Shown: positions 16,190 to 25,619 of the stretch, in pieces
Layout: the number at the start of each line of letters is the position of its first letter
Position numbering within the stretch: the first letter of the stretch is position 1
NCBI RefSeq assembly: GCF_001428065.1
Contig: NZ_LMSE01000007.1
Span: 77,037 to 141,036, forward strand
Reading direction: 5' to 3'
Length of the DNA: 64,000 nt
Source of the DNA: Nostocoides sp. Soil756
GTDB taxonomy: Bacteria > Actinomycetota > Actinomycetes > Actinomycetales > Dermatophilaceae
The notes under the pieces: model-generated
The model's database searches: none
Seen by the model: only the letters and a program-made list of their open reading frames with translations
Told to the model about the DNA's origin: nothing
Translations under genes and position numbers: made by a program

Positions 16190-17056
16190 ATGCCTCGCCG
16201 GCCAGCCGCCGCTCGTCCTCACCGCATCGCCCTCAACCTCGCAACCACGGCCGTCGCAGCGCTGCTCCTCGCCTCGTGCGGCTCCACCTCGCAGGATGCC
16301 GACCTCGGAGAGTCGAGCCCGGACCCACGTCCGATGGGACACATCCACGCCGTCGCGTCGGACCCCGGCAGCGGAGACGTCCTCCTGGCGACGCACGGCG
16401 GTCTGTTCCGGCTCGGTCCGTCCGGGACCACGCCGGTGGGGCCAGCCGTCGACCTCATGGGCTTCGCCGTCGCTCCCGACGGCGCCTACCTCGCGTCCGG
16501 CCACCCCGGTCCCGGCACCGACCTGGACCAGCCCGTCGGGCTCATCCGGTCCGAGGACGGCGGGCAGTCCTGGTCCGCGGTCTCCCGGGCCGGGAAGTCC
16601 GACTTCCACACCCTCACCGTGGGCCCCGGTGTCGTCGCGGGCTTCGACGGAGCCCTGCGAGTCGGCACCGACGGCTCCTCCTGGCAGCAACGTCCGATCC
16701 CGGCGCCACCGCGCACGCTGTCGGCCTCGCCCAGCGGCGACCGGCTGCTCGCGACCACCGAGCAGGGTCTGCTCTCGTCCGAGGACCAGGGCCGGGCCTG
16801 GGCACCGGTCGCGACGCCGGACCTGCTCGTCACCGTCGCGTGGGCCGACGCCGACACCCTCGTCGGGGTGAGCGTCACCGGCACCCTGGTCATCAGCGAG
16901 GACGCCGGCGGCACCTGGACGGCCGGCGGGTCGGTCGGTCAGGCCTCCGCGGTGTCCGCCACGCGCACCGCCGACGGGCTGGACGTCCTCCTCGTCGTCG
17001 GCGAGACCGTGGTGCGCACGACCGACCGTGGAGAGACCCTCGAACGGGTGGTCTGA
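16190..17056 (+). CDS. Lipoprotein with BNR/beta-propeller repeats
   Basis: 288 residues. A lipoprotein signal peptide ends at LLLASCGS (Cys near residue 30). The rest is made of repeated blades with Asp-box-like motifs (SEDGGQSW, SEDQGRAW, SEDAGGTW, TTDRGETL), resembling the F510_1955 / sialidase-fold exported proteins common in actinobacterial copper loci. It is divergent from the response regulator and convergent with copA. A cell-surface role is likely; the ligand is unknown. Confidence 0.75.
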   Translation: MPRRPAAARPHRIALNLATTAVAALLLASCGSTSQDADLGESSPDPRPMGHIHAVASDPGSGDVLLATHGGLFRLGPSGTTPVGPAVDLMGFAVAPDGAYLASGHPGPGTDLDQPVGLIRSEDGGQSWSAVSRAGKSDFHTLTVGPGVVAGFDGALRVGTDGSSWQQRPIPAPPRTLSASPSGDRLLATTEQGLLSSEDQGRAWAPVATPDLLVTVAWADADTLVGVSVTGTLVISEDAGGTWTAGGSVGQASAVSATRTADGLDVLLVVGETVVRTTDRGETLERVV

Positions 17057-17094
17057 CCCCACTCGTCGCCAACGGACCGGCGCGGCGGGCGTCC

Positions 17095-19374
17095 TCACGG
17101 CGTCGTCGATGCCCGGAAGCCTCGCAGCCGCAGGCTGTTCGTCACGACGAACACCGAGGAGAAGGCCATGGCCGCCCCGGCAATCAGCGGGTTGAGCAGG
17201 CCGAGCGCCGCCAACGGGATCGCCGCGACGTTGTAGGCGAACGCCCAGAACAGGTTGCCCTTGATCGTCGCCAAGGTCCGCCGCGAAAGCCGGATGGCGT
17301 CGACGGCGGCCGTGAGGTCGTCCCGCACGAGGGTGAGGTCCGAGGCCTCGATCGCGACGTCGGTCCCCGTGCCCATGCTGATCCCGAGATCGGCCGTCGC
17401 GAGCGCAGCCGCGTCGTTGACGCCGTCGCCGACCATGGCCACGACCCGGCCATCGGCCTGGAGGGCGCGCACGACCTCGACCTTGTCCTGGGGCAGCACC
17501 TCGGCGTGCACCTCGTCGATCCCGACCGCCGCCGCCACGGACCGCGCGGCGCGGTCGTTGTCGCCGGTCAGGAGCACCGGACGCAGCCCGAGGCCGCGCA
17601 GGGCCCGCACCGCGTCGGGGCTCGTCGACCGCACCGTGTCGGCGACGACGAGGAGGCCGCGGGCGACGCCGTCCCATGCGGCGAGGACGACGGTCGCGCC
17701 CTCCGCCTCGGACTCGGCCGCGACGGCGAGGAGCGCGTCGTCGACGACGACGTCGTGCTCGTCCCGCACCCATGAGGGGCGGCCGACCAGCACGGCCCGG
17801 CCGTCGACGACCCCCTGCACCCCGAGCCCGGCGGTCGACGAGAAGTCCTCGACCCCGGGCAGCCGGCCCCCGACGAGGTCGCGCCCCCCGTCCGCGACGG
17901 CCCGGGCGATCGGGTGCTCCGAGGCACTCTCGACCGCGCCGGCCAGGCGGGCGACGTCGTCGCGATCCTCCCCCGTGGCGGGCACGACCTCGACGAGCCG
18001 CATCCGTCCGCTCGTCACGGTGCCGGTCTTGTCCAGCACGACGGTGTCGACGACCCGGGTCGACTCCAGGACCTCCGGACCCTTGATGAGGATGCCGAGC
18101 TGCGCCCCACGACCGGTCCCGACGAGCAGGGCGGTCGGCGTGGCGAGCCCAAGAGCACAGGGGCAGGCGATGATGAGCACCGCGACAGCGGCCGTGAAGG
18201 CCGCCGCCGCCGGGTGTCCGAGGAGCAGCCAGACCGCGAGGGTCGCCAGGGCCAGGACGATGACAACCGGCACGAACACGGCCGAGACCCGGTCGGCCAG
18301 CCGCTGGACCTCCGCCTTGCCGCTCTGCGCGTCCTCGACGAGCCGCGCCATCCGGGCGAGCTGGGTGTCGGACCCGACCCGGGTGGCCCGCACGACGAGC
18401 CGACCGCCGGCGTTGACGGTGGCGCCGACGACGGCGTCCTCCGGACCCACCTCCACCGGGATCGACTCCCCCGTGAGCATGGACACGTCGACCGCCGACG
18501 TCCCGGACTCGACGACGCCGTCCGTGGCGACCTTCTCACCGGGCCGGACGACGAACCGGTCCCCCACCGCGAGCTCCGACACCGGGATCCGGACCTCCGC
18601 CTCCTCCGGGGCGGCGCCGCGGAGGACGGCGACGTCCTTGGCGCCGAGGTCGAGCAGTGCGCGCAGCGCGGCACCCGAGTCCCGCTTGGCCCGCGCCTCG
18701 AAGTACCGCCCGGCGAGGATGAAGACCGTGACCGCCGCCGCGACCTCGAGGTACAGGTGCGGCTCGGCACCCGCCTCGCTGGGCAGCAGCGTGAACTCCA
18801 TCCGCATCCCGAGCTCGCCCGCCATGGTGAAGAGCAACGCCCACAGGGACCACAGGTAGGCCGCGGCCACCCCGACCGAGATGAGGGTGTCCATCGTCGC
18901 CGCCCCGTGCCGGGCGTTCGTGACCGCTGCGCGGTGGAACGGCAACGCGCCCCACACGACGACCGGCGAGGCCAGGGTGAGCGTGATCCACTGCCAGCCG
19001 TCGAACTGGAGCCACGGCACCATGCTGAGGACGACGACCGGGGCCGCGAGGACCGCCGACACCACGAGCCGCTGCCGCCAGCCGGCCGCCTCGTCCGGTT
19101 CGCCGGCGGTCGCCGTGTCAGCGGGCGTCGCCGACGGCTCGGGCGGCAACTGCGCGGTGTAACCGGTGGCCTCGACCGTCGCGACGAGGTCGGCGGCGCT
19201 GATGCCGTCGACGAAGGTGACCCGCGCCTTCTCGGTGGCGTAGTTCACCGTCGCGGTGACGCCGTCCATCCGGTTGAGCTTCTTCTCCACCCGGGCAGCG
19301 CACGAGGCACAGGTCATGCCGCCGATCACGAGCTCGGTGTCGTGTGTCGCGGCGCCTGCGGTGACGTCGGTCAT
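17095..19374 (-). CDS. copA: Copper-exporting P1B-type ATPase
   Basis: 759 residues. One N-terminal heavy-metal domain ([15 protein letters not shown]), eight TM helices, the CPC ion motif in [14 protein letters not shown], the phosphorylation site DKTGTVTSG and the TGD/GDGVND motifs are all present, as in Cu(I) exporters (P1B-1). It is followed upstream by copZ and csoR on the same strand, so expression should be derepressed by copper through CsoR. No sign of decay. Confidence 0.94.
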   Translation of the reverse strand: MTDVTAGAATHDTELVIGGMTCASCAARVEKKLNRMDGVTATVNYATEKARVTFVDGISAADLVATVEATGYTAQLPPEPSATPADTATAGEPDEAAGWRQRLVVSAVLAAPVVVLSMVPWLQFDGWQWITLTLASPVVVWGALPFHRAAVTNARHGAATMDTLISVGVAAAYLWSLWALLFTMAGELGMRMEFTLLPSEAGAEPHLYLEVAAAVTVFILAGRYFEARAKRDSGAALRALLDLGAKDVAVLRGAAPEEAEVRIPVSELAVGDRFVVRPGEKVATDGVVESGTSAVDVSMLTGESIPVEVGPEDAVVGATVNAGGRLVVRATRVGSDTQLARMARLVEDAQSGKAEVQRLADRVSAVFVPVVIVLALATLAVWLLLGHPAAAAFTAAVAVLIIACPCALGLATPTALLVGTGRGAQLGILIKGPEVLESTRVVDTVVLDKTGTVTSGRMRLVEVVPATGEDRDDVARLAGAVESASEHPIARAVADGGRDLVGGRLPGVEDFSSTAGLGVQGVVDGRAVLVGRPSWVRDEHDVVVDDALLAVAAESEAEGATVVLAAWDGVARGLLVVADTVRSTSPDAVRALRGLGLRPVLLTGDNDRAARSVAAAVGIDEVHAEVLPQDKVEVVRALQADGRVVAMVGDGVNDAAALATADLGISMGTGTDVAIEASDLTLVRDDLTAAVDAIRLSRRTLATIKGNLFWAFAYNVAAIPLAALGLLNPLIAGAAMAFSSVFVVTNSLRLRGFRASTTP

Positions 19375-19413
19375 GACTGGTCTTCCTTCCTGGTGCGGCC
19401 GCCAGCGTGTAGG

Positions 19414-19632
19414 TCAGGACGTGAGGTGGTAGTCGCCCGCCTCGTCCAGCGCGGCGACCACGGCCTCCTGGTCGAGGGGCTCCGCGCTCGTGACGGCGAC
19501 GGCGGAGGCGTCCCCGGGCACGAGGTCGATCGTCACTCCGGTGACGCCATCGATCCCGGACAGCTCCTCGGTGACGGCGTGGACGCAGTGGTCGCAGGTG
19601 AGGCCGGTGACGCTGTAGGTCTGGGTGGGCAT
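19414..19632 (-). CDS. copZ: CopZ-like copper chaperone
   Basis: 72 residues with a single heavy-metal-associated fold. The metal motif is GLTCDHCVHAV, Cys at about 13 and 16. It delivers Cu(I) to CopA or CsoR in related systems. It lies between csoR and copA on the same strand. Confidence 0.9.
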   Translation of the reverse strand: MPTQTYSVTGLTCDHCVHAVTEELSGIDGVTGVTIDLVPGDASAVAVTSAEPLDQEAVVAALDEAGDYHLTS

Positions 19633-19664
19633 GGTGGTGTTCCTCTCGATGGGTGGTGGTGCGG

Positions 19665-19958
19665 TCAGGAGCGGACGAGCCGGGCGATTGCGTCCGACGC
19701 CTCGGTCAGCTTGACCTCGGCCTCGTCACCCCCGGCCCGGACCGCGTCGGTGACGCAGTGCCGGAGGTGTTCGTCGAGCAGGCCGAGGGCCACGGTCTCG
19801 AGAGCCTTCGTGGCGGCTGCGACCTGCGTGAGGATGTCGATGCAGTACACGTCCTCGTCGACCATCCGCTGCAGACCGCGGACCTGGCCCTCGATACGCC
19901 GCAGCCGGTTCTGCACCGCCTGCTTCTCCCCGATGTAGCCCGGGACCGTGTGTGCCAT
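19665..19958 (-). CDS. csoR: CsoR-family copper-sensing repressor
   Basis: 97 residues, all helical. The Cu(I) ligands of CsoR are visible as Cys in DEDVYCIDIL and the His and Cys of LDEHLRHCV. It represses its own operon and releases DNA when copper binds. Two palindromic sites lie immediately upstream (19974-19988 and 20006-20020). First gene of csoR-copZ-copA. Confidence 0.93.
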   Translation of the reverse strand: MAHTVPGYIGEKQAVQNRLRRIEGQVRGLQRMVDEDVYCIDILTQVAAATKALETVALGLLDEHLRHCVTDAVRAGGDEAEVKLTEASDAIARLVRS

Positions 19959-19973
19959 CTCCGCCTCCTCGCT

Positions 19974-19988
19974 TACCCCACGGGGGTA
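19974..19988. promoter_or_regulatory. CsoR operator 1
   Basis: TACCCCACGGGGGTA is a G/C-tract palindrome of the type bound by CsoR. It starts 16 bp upstream of the csoR ATG. Confidence 0.8.
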
Positions 19989-20005
19989 TCACATGGTGAG
20001 GCTAT

Positions 20006-20020
20006 TACCCATGGGGGGTA
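20006..20020. promoter_or_regulatory. CsoR operator 2
   Basis: TACCCATGGGGGGTA is a second operator whose start lies 32 bp from that of operator 1, about three helical turns, so two tetramers could bind on one face. It lies between csoR and the DUF2752 gene, so it might also touch readthrough from that gene. Confidence 0.78.
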
Positions 20021-20036
20021 TGCGTCAAGCTGTCCC

Positions 20037-20495
20037 TCACGTACCCATCAGCAAGTCGGCCCGCCCTTGTTGTCGCACCTCGAGCGCGACCACGGCGACG
20101 GCGACGCCCAGCCACAGCAGGCGGCGAGCCCCCGAGGAAGGCGACCAGACCCAGGCCGGCCACCTCGACGTGAGCGCGCCCCACCCCGCGCGCAGCACCA
20201 TGAAGGCCGCGCCCATGACGGCGGCGATGCCGAGCGGGTTGTACGTCCACGCGAGGCCGAGCTCGCCGCGGGCGGTGAACACCGCCGCCCGCGTCGCCCC
20301 ACACGTGGGGCCCATGACACCCAAACGATGAAGGGGTCCGTGGGTGTCGACCGACGGCAGCCCGACCACGGCGAGCACGGCGGCCGCCACCATGCCCCCG
20401 GTCGCGACGAGGGTCAGCCAGCGGTGGCGGTCGTGGTCCTCGATCGCCACCGGCCACCCGGAAGCTCGTGGGACGGGTCCCAGGCGCGCTACCAC
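20037..20495 (-). CDS. DUF2752 membrane protein
   Basis: 152 residues from GTG 20495, chosen because GGAGGAG lies 7 nt upstream. The frame is open further. Three or four TM helices and the DUF2752 motif GPTCGATRA followed by YNPL are seen; the family usually reads GCPGCGLTR. Function unknown. It points toward csoR but the operators in between suggest separate control. Confidence 0.7.
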   Translation of the reverse strand: MVARLGPVPRASGWPVAIEDHDRHRWLTLVATGGMVAAAVLAVVGLPSVDTHGPLHRLGVMGPTCGATRAAVFTARGELGLAWTYNPLGIAAVMGAAFMVLRAGWGALTSRWPAWVWSPSSGARRLLWLGVAVAVVALEVRQQGRADLLMGT

Positions 20496-20634
20496 AGTCC
20501 ATCTCCTCCACGACACGACGACCGTCCTACTGTGCTGGAGCAGCCTTCGGGAGGTCGAGCGGGACCCGCAGATCTTCATCGCTTCTTGACGGGCCGCAAG
20601 CCGCATCTCCACCTATCCGCGTGATGGTGGAGCC

Positions 20635-20796
20635 ATGGAGAAGAACATGCTGACGGCTATGCGACCGGAGGCGGCCCTCAGCGCCGCCTCGGCCGGGCCG
20701 GGAATCGGTGGCCTGCGCGGGTGGGGCGTCGCGGTCGCGCTCGTCGCTTTGGCGTCCCTCGCAGCCTGGTGGACCACCCGACGGCGGCGACGATGA
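20635..20796 (+). CDS. Small single-TM protein coupled to multicopper oxidase
   Basis: A 53-codon frame starting ATG GAG AAG AAC. It predicts one TM helix (VAVALVALASLAAWW) followed by TTRRRRR, a positive-inside anchor. Its TGA overlaps the ATG of the multicopper oxidase gene (ATGA at 20793), which argues that it is translated. I do not recognise a family. A membrane partner for the oxidase is plausible. Confidence 0.6.
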   Translation: MEKNMLTAMRPEAALSAASAGPGIGGLRGWGVAVALVALASLAAWWTTRRRRR

Positions 20797-22250
20797 CGCC
20801 GGACCCGCGCCCCCCGGTGAGCCGGCGCGCCGTGGTCGCCGCGGGCGGCCTGGGCGCGGCCGCTGTCGCGGTCGGGGCCTGGGGCACCTGGCAGGCCGTG
20901 GGCAGATCCTCGACCGGCGGGGCCTCGTTCGCCGAGCCGCCGGTCAGTCGCAGCGCCGACGGGCTGCTCGAGGTCGTGTTGGAAGCGGCGCCCGGAGTGA
21001 CCCTGGCGGGGCGTTCCACCCACGCCCTGGGATACAACGGGCATTCGCCGGGACCCACGCTCGTCGTCCGCCCGGGGGACCTGGTGCGGGTGACCCTGCG
21101 CAACCGGCTCGACCAGGCCACCAACCTCCACACGCACGGCCTGCACGTCTCCCCGGCCGGGAAGAGCGACAACGTCTTCCGCGTCGTCGGTCCCGGCACG
21201 GACGCGGACTACGAGTACCGGATCCCCGACGACCACCCGGCGGGCACGTTCTGGTACCACCCGCACCACCACGGGACCGTCACCGACCAGGTCTTCGGCG
21301 GCCTGCTCGGGGCCATCATCGTCACCGGACCCGACCAGCCGGTCGTCGACCGCGACCGACTCCTCGTCATCAGCGACACCAGCCTCACGAGCGACGGCAC
21401 CGTCGCCGCGGCCGACCACATGGACGCCATGCTCGGCCGCGAGGGCGACCTCGTCCTCGTCAACGGCCTCCAGCAGCCGCGCATCGAGGTGGCCGCCGGC
21501 ACCACCGAGAGGTGGCGCATCGTCAACACCTGCGTCTCCCGCTTCCTCGACCTCGAGATCGAGGGCCAAACGTGGCAGCTGCTCGGCTACGACGGCCAGG
21601 CTCTCCGAGCACCACAGGAGCGGGACTCCCTGCTGCTCGCCCCGGGCAACCGCGTCGACGTCCTCGTCTCGCCCTCGGCCACCGGGTCGACGACACTCCG
21701 CAGCCGCAGCTACGACCGCGGGGACATGGGCATGGGTGGCGGCATGATGGGCGGCAAAGTCGACTCCTCCAAGGACGTCACGCTCGCGGCGGTCACCATC
21801 ACTCCCGGGCCCGATGCCTCACGAGCCGTCTCATGGCGCGGCCCCGGGGTCCCCGCCCGCGACCTGCGCCGAACCTCGGTCGACCGGAGCCGCCAGCTGA
21901 CGATGACCGGCGGCGGGATGGGCATGGGCATGACCGAGTTCGGCTTCGGCGGACGGACCTTCGACCCCGACCGGGTCGACCAAAAGCTCCGGCTCGGGAC
22001 CGTCGAGGAGTGGACCATCACGAACACGACGACGATGGACCACCCCTTCCACCTGCACGTGTGGCCCATGCAGATCGTCGGTCCCGAGGAGTCTGCCGAG
22101 CCGGACTGGCGCGACGTCGTCATCGTGCCGGCGAACGGACAGGTCACCGTCCGCGTCGACGTGCGCGACCACCCCGGGCGGACGGTCTACCACTGCCACA
22201 TCCTCGACCACGAGGACCTCGGGATGATGGGCGTCGTCGAGGCGGTCTGA
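20793..22250 (+). CDS. Multicopper oxidase (CueO/laccase-like, Tat-exported)
   Basis: 485 residues from the ATG at 20793. A Tat signal (SRRAVVAAGG) precedes two to three cupredoxin domains. All four copper-ligand motifs are present: HTHGLH, WYHPHHHG, HPFHLHVW and the type-1 site YHCHILDHEDLGMM. Met-rich patches (MGMGGGMMGG and GGGMGMGMTEF) resemble the cuprous-ion-binding inserts of CueO. It likely oxidises Cu(I) outside the membrane, complementing CopA efflux. Convergent with the nickel/cobalt permease 11 bp downstream. Confidence 0.92.
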   Translation: MTPDPRPPVSRRAVVAAGGLGAAAVAVGAWGTWQAVGRSSTGGASFAEPPVSRSADGLLEVVLEAAPGVTLAGRSTHALGYNGHSPGPTLVVRPGDLVRVTLRNRLDQATNLHTHGLHVSPAGKSDNVFRVVGPGTDADYEYRIPDDHPAGTFWYHPHHHGTVTDQVFGGLLGAIIVTGPDQPVVDRDRLLVISDTSLTSDGTVAAADHMDAMLGREGDLVLVNGLQQPRIEVAAGTTERWRIVNTCVSRFLDLEIEGQTWQLLGYDGQALRAPQERDSLLLAPGNRVDVLVSPSATGSTTLRSRSYDRGDMGMGGGMMGGKVDSSKDVTLAAVTITPGPDASRAVSWRGPGVPARDLRRTSVDRSRQLTMTGGGMGMGMTEFGFGGRTFDPDRVDQKLRLGTVEEWTITNTTTMDHPFHLHVWPMQIVGPEESAEPDWRDVVIVPANGQVTVRVDVRDHPGRTVYHCHILDHEDLGMMGVVEAV

Positions 22251-22261
22251 CGCCGTGGTCG

Positions 22262-23335
22262 CTACCCGAGGGTTCGGGTGGCGCGACGGGCGCGGGCCAG
22301 TCGGAGGATGCCGAAGCTCGTGGCCCACACGAGGGCGAAAACGGCGACGAGGGCGAACCCGGCGAACTCCAGGTCAACCGACGTCGCCCAGGACAGCCCG
22401 GGAACATCGAGGCGCTGCGCGGTGAGCTGGAGCAGCAGCAGAACGCCGACGGCCAGCGCGACGACGACCGACAGGAGCGTCACGGTGGCGTTGTACGCGA
22501 TCTTGCGCCCGGGGTCGACGAACGCCCAGCTGTACGCGCGAGACATCACGATGCCGTCGAGGCTGTCGAACAGCAGCATGCCGGCCGCGAACAACGTCGG
22601 CAGCACGAGAATTGCGTACCAGGGAAGGGTGTACGCGGCCGTCCCGCCTGCGAGGACCAGCAGGGCGACCTGTGTCGCGGTGTCGAAGCCCAGTCCCATG
22701 AGCAGGCCCACCGGATAGATGTGCCACGGCTTGTCGACCCGCTGGACGGCCCGGTGGAAGAGGCGTGCTAACAGCCCTCGCTGGTGCAGGTGGTGCTCCA
22801 GCGCAGCCTCGTCGAACGAGCCGGCTCTCCAGTGGCGGTAGGCGTGGACGGTGCCGAAGAAGGCACTCAGGTTCAGGAGCCCGATCGTGATGAGGAAGAT
22901 TCCCGCCGCCAACGTCCCGACCAGACCGAGACTGCTCTGCAGGGTCGAGCTCTCGTCCTGGACGGGGCCCGCGAGGGCCCGCACGCCCACCGCGAGGAGG
23001 AAAGACAGCCCGAAGACGACACTGGAGTGGCCCAGCGCGAACCAGAACCCGGTGTCGAGAGCCCGCTTCCCCTCGCCCACGAGCTTGCGGGTGGTGTTGT
23101 CGATGACCTCGATGTGGTCGGCGTCGAAGGCGTGGCGTGCGCCCAGCAGGAACGCCGTGACTCCGAGCCCGACCCCGAACACGCCCGCGTCGCCGACCTC
23201 GTACCCGCGCGGCGCGATGACCAGGAGGAGAACTCCCCAGCCAACGGCGTTGACGAGGAGGACCGCCGAGACGACTCGGACCAGGACCACCCGCTCGCTG
23301 GCCGTCCAGCGTCGTCGGTCGGTGGCGGTCGGCAC
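22262..23335 (-). CDS. NiCoT-family nickel/cobalt permease
   Basis: 357 residues, eight TM helices. The family signature HX4DH in TM2 is seen as HAFDADHIEVIDNTTRK, with GFWFALGHSSVVF and LGFDTATQ further on. Members of this HoxN/NixA family import Ni or Co, although some relatives export. GTG start at 23335. Single gene; why it sits in a copper island is unclear. Confidence 0.88.
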   Translation of the reverse strand: MPTATDRRRWTASERVVLVRVVSAVLLVNAVGWGVLLLVIAPRGYEVGDAGVFGVGLGVTAFLLGARHAFDADHIEVIDNTTRKLVGEGKRALDTGFWFALGHSSVVFGLSFLLAVGVRALAGPVQDESSTLQSSLGLVGTLAAGIFLITIGLLNLSAFFGTVHAYRHWRAGSFDEAALEHHLHQRGLLARLFHRAVQRVDKPWHIYPVGLLMGLGFDTATQVALLVLAGGTAAYTLPWYAILVLPTLFAAGMLLFDSLDGIVMSRAYSWAFVDPGRKIAYNATVTLLSVVVALAVGVLLLLQLTAQRLDVPGLSWATSVDLEFAGFALVAVFALVWATSFGILRLARARRATRTLG

Positions 23336-23488
23336 ACCCCCACCTTATTGCAGGGTGTTCGCAACAGGGCGGGAAGCTGTTGCACGACCCGGGCACCACC
23401 CACGGCCGGACCCCGGCCCCCACGACGACGGTGGAAGACCACGAGCTGTCCACGGGGAAACATCAACGCGGTGCGAGCACCGCGGTCA

Positions 23489-23911
23489 TCACCCTCCGGC
23501 GTCATGCTCCACGCTGCGGCCACTGGCCTCCCAGGCGTCCATCCCGCCCTGGAGCTCCACGACGTTCGTATACCCCAGACCCGCAAGAGTGCGCGCCGCG
23601 TCACTGCTCATCCGTCCGCTGCGGCAGTAGACGGCGATCAGGGTCGCAGTATCCGCGGGAAGCCGCTCGCGTTCGTCGCGGATCCGGTCGAAGGGGACAA
23701 AGACGTCGGTCCCGGGGATCTCACCCTCGTACGGCGTGTGGACGTTCACCGCCGTCACGCTCGGCTTCCTGATCATCTCGGCGAACGCAGCCGGCTGGAG
23801 CAGCCGAGCCGCCGGGGAGTCGGTGGTCGTCGGCGTCTGCGCGTCGGCCTCGCAGCCTGTCGCACCCACCGCCGCGAGGGGCAGGACGAGCACCAGCGCT
23901 CGACGGGACAT
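23489..23911 (-). CDS. Rhodanese-like lipoprotein
   Basis: 140 residues. Lipobox AVGATGCEA near residue 20, then a single rhodanese domain with active loop CRSGRMS. Extracytoplasmic rhodaneses handle sulfane sulfur or act as reductant-linked proteins. Downstream of the DUF305 gene on the same strand, 72 bp away. Confidence 0.85.
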   Translation of the reverse strand: MSRRALVLVLPLAAVGATGCEADAQTPTTTDSPAARLLQPAAFAEMIRKPSVTAVNVHTPYEGEIPGTDVFVPFDRIRDERERLPADTATLIAVYCRSGRMSSDAARTLAGLGYTNVVELQGGMDAWEASGRSVEHDAGG

Positions 23912-23983
23912 CCTGTCCCTCGTCCTCGCCCCGTCGATGGCTACCCTCCTGCGTCTGCGCGTCGCGGTCCTGACCCTTGGCTT

Positions 23984-24577
23984 TCAGGAGCTGAGGAGCT
24001 TCTTCATCGTCGCGATCTCCGCAGTCTGCGCCTTCTCGATCTGTCCCGCCAGAGCGACGGCGTCGGCGTCGGCGCCGTCAGAGATCTCGGTACGTGCCAT
24101 CTCGATGGCGCCCTCGTGATGAGCCACCATCATCGTGAGGAACCGGGTGTCGAAGTCCGCTCCGGAGGCCTTGGAAAGGGACGCCATGTCGGCGGTGCTC
24201 ATCATCCCGGGCATCGAGCCCGACATGTCCATGCCGCTCATGTCGGCCGGTACCGGCCGACCCCACGCGGTCAGCCACGCGGACATCGTCTTGATCTCCG
24301 GGCCCTGAGCGTCCTTGATCTGCGTCGCCAACGCCTTGACCTCCTGACGCTTTGCCCGGGTGTCCGCGAGCTCCGCCATCTCGACGGCCTGACGGTGGTG
24401 GGAGATCATGTCGGTCGCGAAGCTGACGTCGGCGTCGTTGAACGTCGCTGACGTCGTCGCGGACAACGAGGACGTCGACGCCGAAGATGACGCCGCACCG
24501 TCACTCACCGTGCCGCTGCACGCTGTCAACGCGACGGCCGCGAGCGTCAGCGAAACAGCCAGGGTCTTGAGTGCCAC
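23984..24577 (-). CDS. DUF305 lipoprotein (copper-associated)
   Basis: 197 residues from GTG 24577, which has GAAGGAG upstream. The lipobox ALTACSG is followed by a DUF305 ferritin-like helical domain with paired motifs MISHHRQAVEMA and MMVAHHEGAIEMA, and a Met-rich loop (DMSGMDMSGSMPGMM). DUF305 proteins are common in metal-resistance loci and probably bind metal via these His and Met residues. Confidence 0.85.
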   Translation of the reverse strand: MALKTLAVSLTLAAVALTACSGTVSDGAASSSASTSSLSATTSATFNDADVSFATDMISHHRQAVEMAELADTRAKRQEVKALATQIKDAQGPEIKTMSAWLTAWGRPVPADMSGMDMSGSMPGMMSTADMASLSKASGADFDTRFLTMMVAHHEGAIEMARTEISDGADADAVALAGQIEKAQTAEIATMKKLLSS

Positions 24578-24753
24578 GCGGGCTCCTTCGGGAAGAGGAC
24601 CCGCGATCGCGAGCCAGGTTCGGTGGCGGTCCACCCGCCGGTGGTCCCAGTGTGCGGACCGTTCCCCGGCCGCCACCCCACCCGAACCATGAAGACTTCA
24701 TGTAGATGCGGCTCCGAAAGTGCCATGGCCCGGCTTGACGGAATCTCAACACG

Positions 24754-25011
24754 ATGTCGCTGCTCTCTTCACACGCGAACGCCACGGTGGAGCGCGTGTT
24801 CGAGGTCACGGGAAGTATCGGGTCGCTCCTCGCCGCCGGGGTGGCGCTCTCCCTCCTGTGGGGCGCTGTGGTCTACGCCGTGATCCGCTGCGTCGACACT
24901 CAGCCGAAGGCGGGAAGAGGATCGGCCGCCCCGTCGGTTGCCCCGTCCGTCGGCAGCCATCGGCGCTTCCGTGCCCGGCCGTTCCAGCCCGGACGAGGCG
25001 GTCGGCAGTGA
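24754..25011 (+). CDS. Small membrane protein preceding tlpA
   Basis: 85 residues with one TM helix (residues 22-44) and a basic, disordered C-terminus. No family recognised. Its TGA overlaps the GTG of the TlpA gene (GTGA), so it is probably the first gene of the small ORF-tlpA-ccdA-resB-ccsA operon. Confidence 0.6.
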   Translation: MSLLSSHANATVERVFEVTGSIGSLLAAGVALSLLWGAVVYAVIRCVDTQPKAGRGSAAPSVAPSVGSHRRFRARPFQPGRGGRQ

Positions 25012-25619
25012 CCGGCCACGCAGCCGACATCGCTCGACGTGGGCTGTTGGGCCTGGCCGGGAGCACCGCCGTGGCGGCGCTGGCCGGGTGCTCTCCGGAT
25101 CCCCACTCTGTCGCCGCGCAGGCGAAGGCCGGCGACCAGAAGGGCTACGTGTCCGGGGATGGCGCCGTGGAGACCGTCCGTGCGGTGGACCGGGCCGAGC
25201 CGGTGACGATGTCGGGCAAGCTGCTCGACGGCACGGCGTGGGACATCACCTCGACCCGCGGGACGGTGCTGGTCCTCAACGTCTGGGGGTCGTGGTGCCC
25301 GCCGTGCGTGGCGGAGGCGCCTGGGCTTCAGAAGGCCTGGGAGAGCGTTCAAAAGAAGTCGCTGCCCGTACAGTTCATGGGCATCGACTTCCGCGAGGAG
25401 GCTGCACGCGGGGCGGCGTTCAACCAGAAGTACGGGATCACCTACCCGAGCTTGTCCGACGAGGCGGGGGTGCTGATCCTGCGGTTGCAAGGCAAGGCGC
25501 CGACAGTGCCGACCACACTGGTGCTGGACCCGAAAGGCCGGATCGCGGCCCGGGTCAACGGCACCGTCGATGCGACCACGTTGACGGGCCTCGTCGACGA
25601 CGTGGTCGCGGAGTCGTGA
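25008..25619 (+). CDS. TlpA/ResA-like thioredoxin lipoprotein
   Basis: 203 residues. The lipobox is LAGCSP, near residue 28. The thioredoxin fold has the active site NVWGSWCPPC and the cis-Pro loop VPTTLVLDP. In system II cytochrome c maturation such proteins keep haem-binding Cys residues of apocytochrome c reduced, receiving electrons from CcdA. The next gene is ccdA, overlapping by GTGA. Confidence 0.9.
   Translation: MTGHAADIARRGLLGLAGSTAVAALAGCSPDPHSVAAQAKAGDQKGYVSGDGAVETVRAVDRAEPVTMSGKLLDGTAWDITSTRGTVLVLNVWGSWCPPCVAEAPGLQKAWESVQKKSLPVQFMGIDFREEAARGAAFNQKYGITYPSLSDEAGVLILRLQGKAPTVPTTLVLDPKGRIAARVNGTVDATTLTGLVDDVVAES

Noticed and set aside
20037-20612. A longer DUF2752 protein starting at 20612
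   Set aside because: The extra N-terminus has no family match, while GGAGGAG lies in front of the GTG at 20495.
22251-22261. A terminator between the multicopper oxidase and the nickel permease
   Set aside because: The 11-bp gap is too short, and no hairpin was seen reaching into the gene ends.
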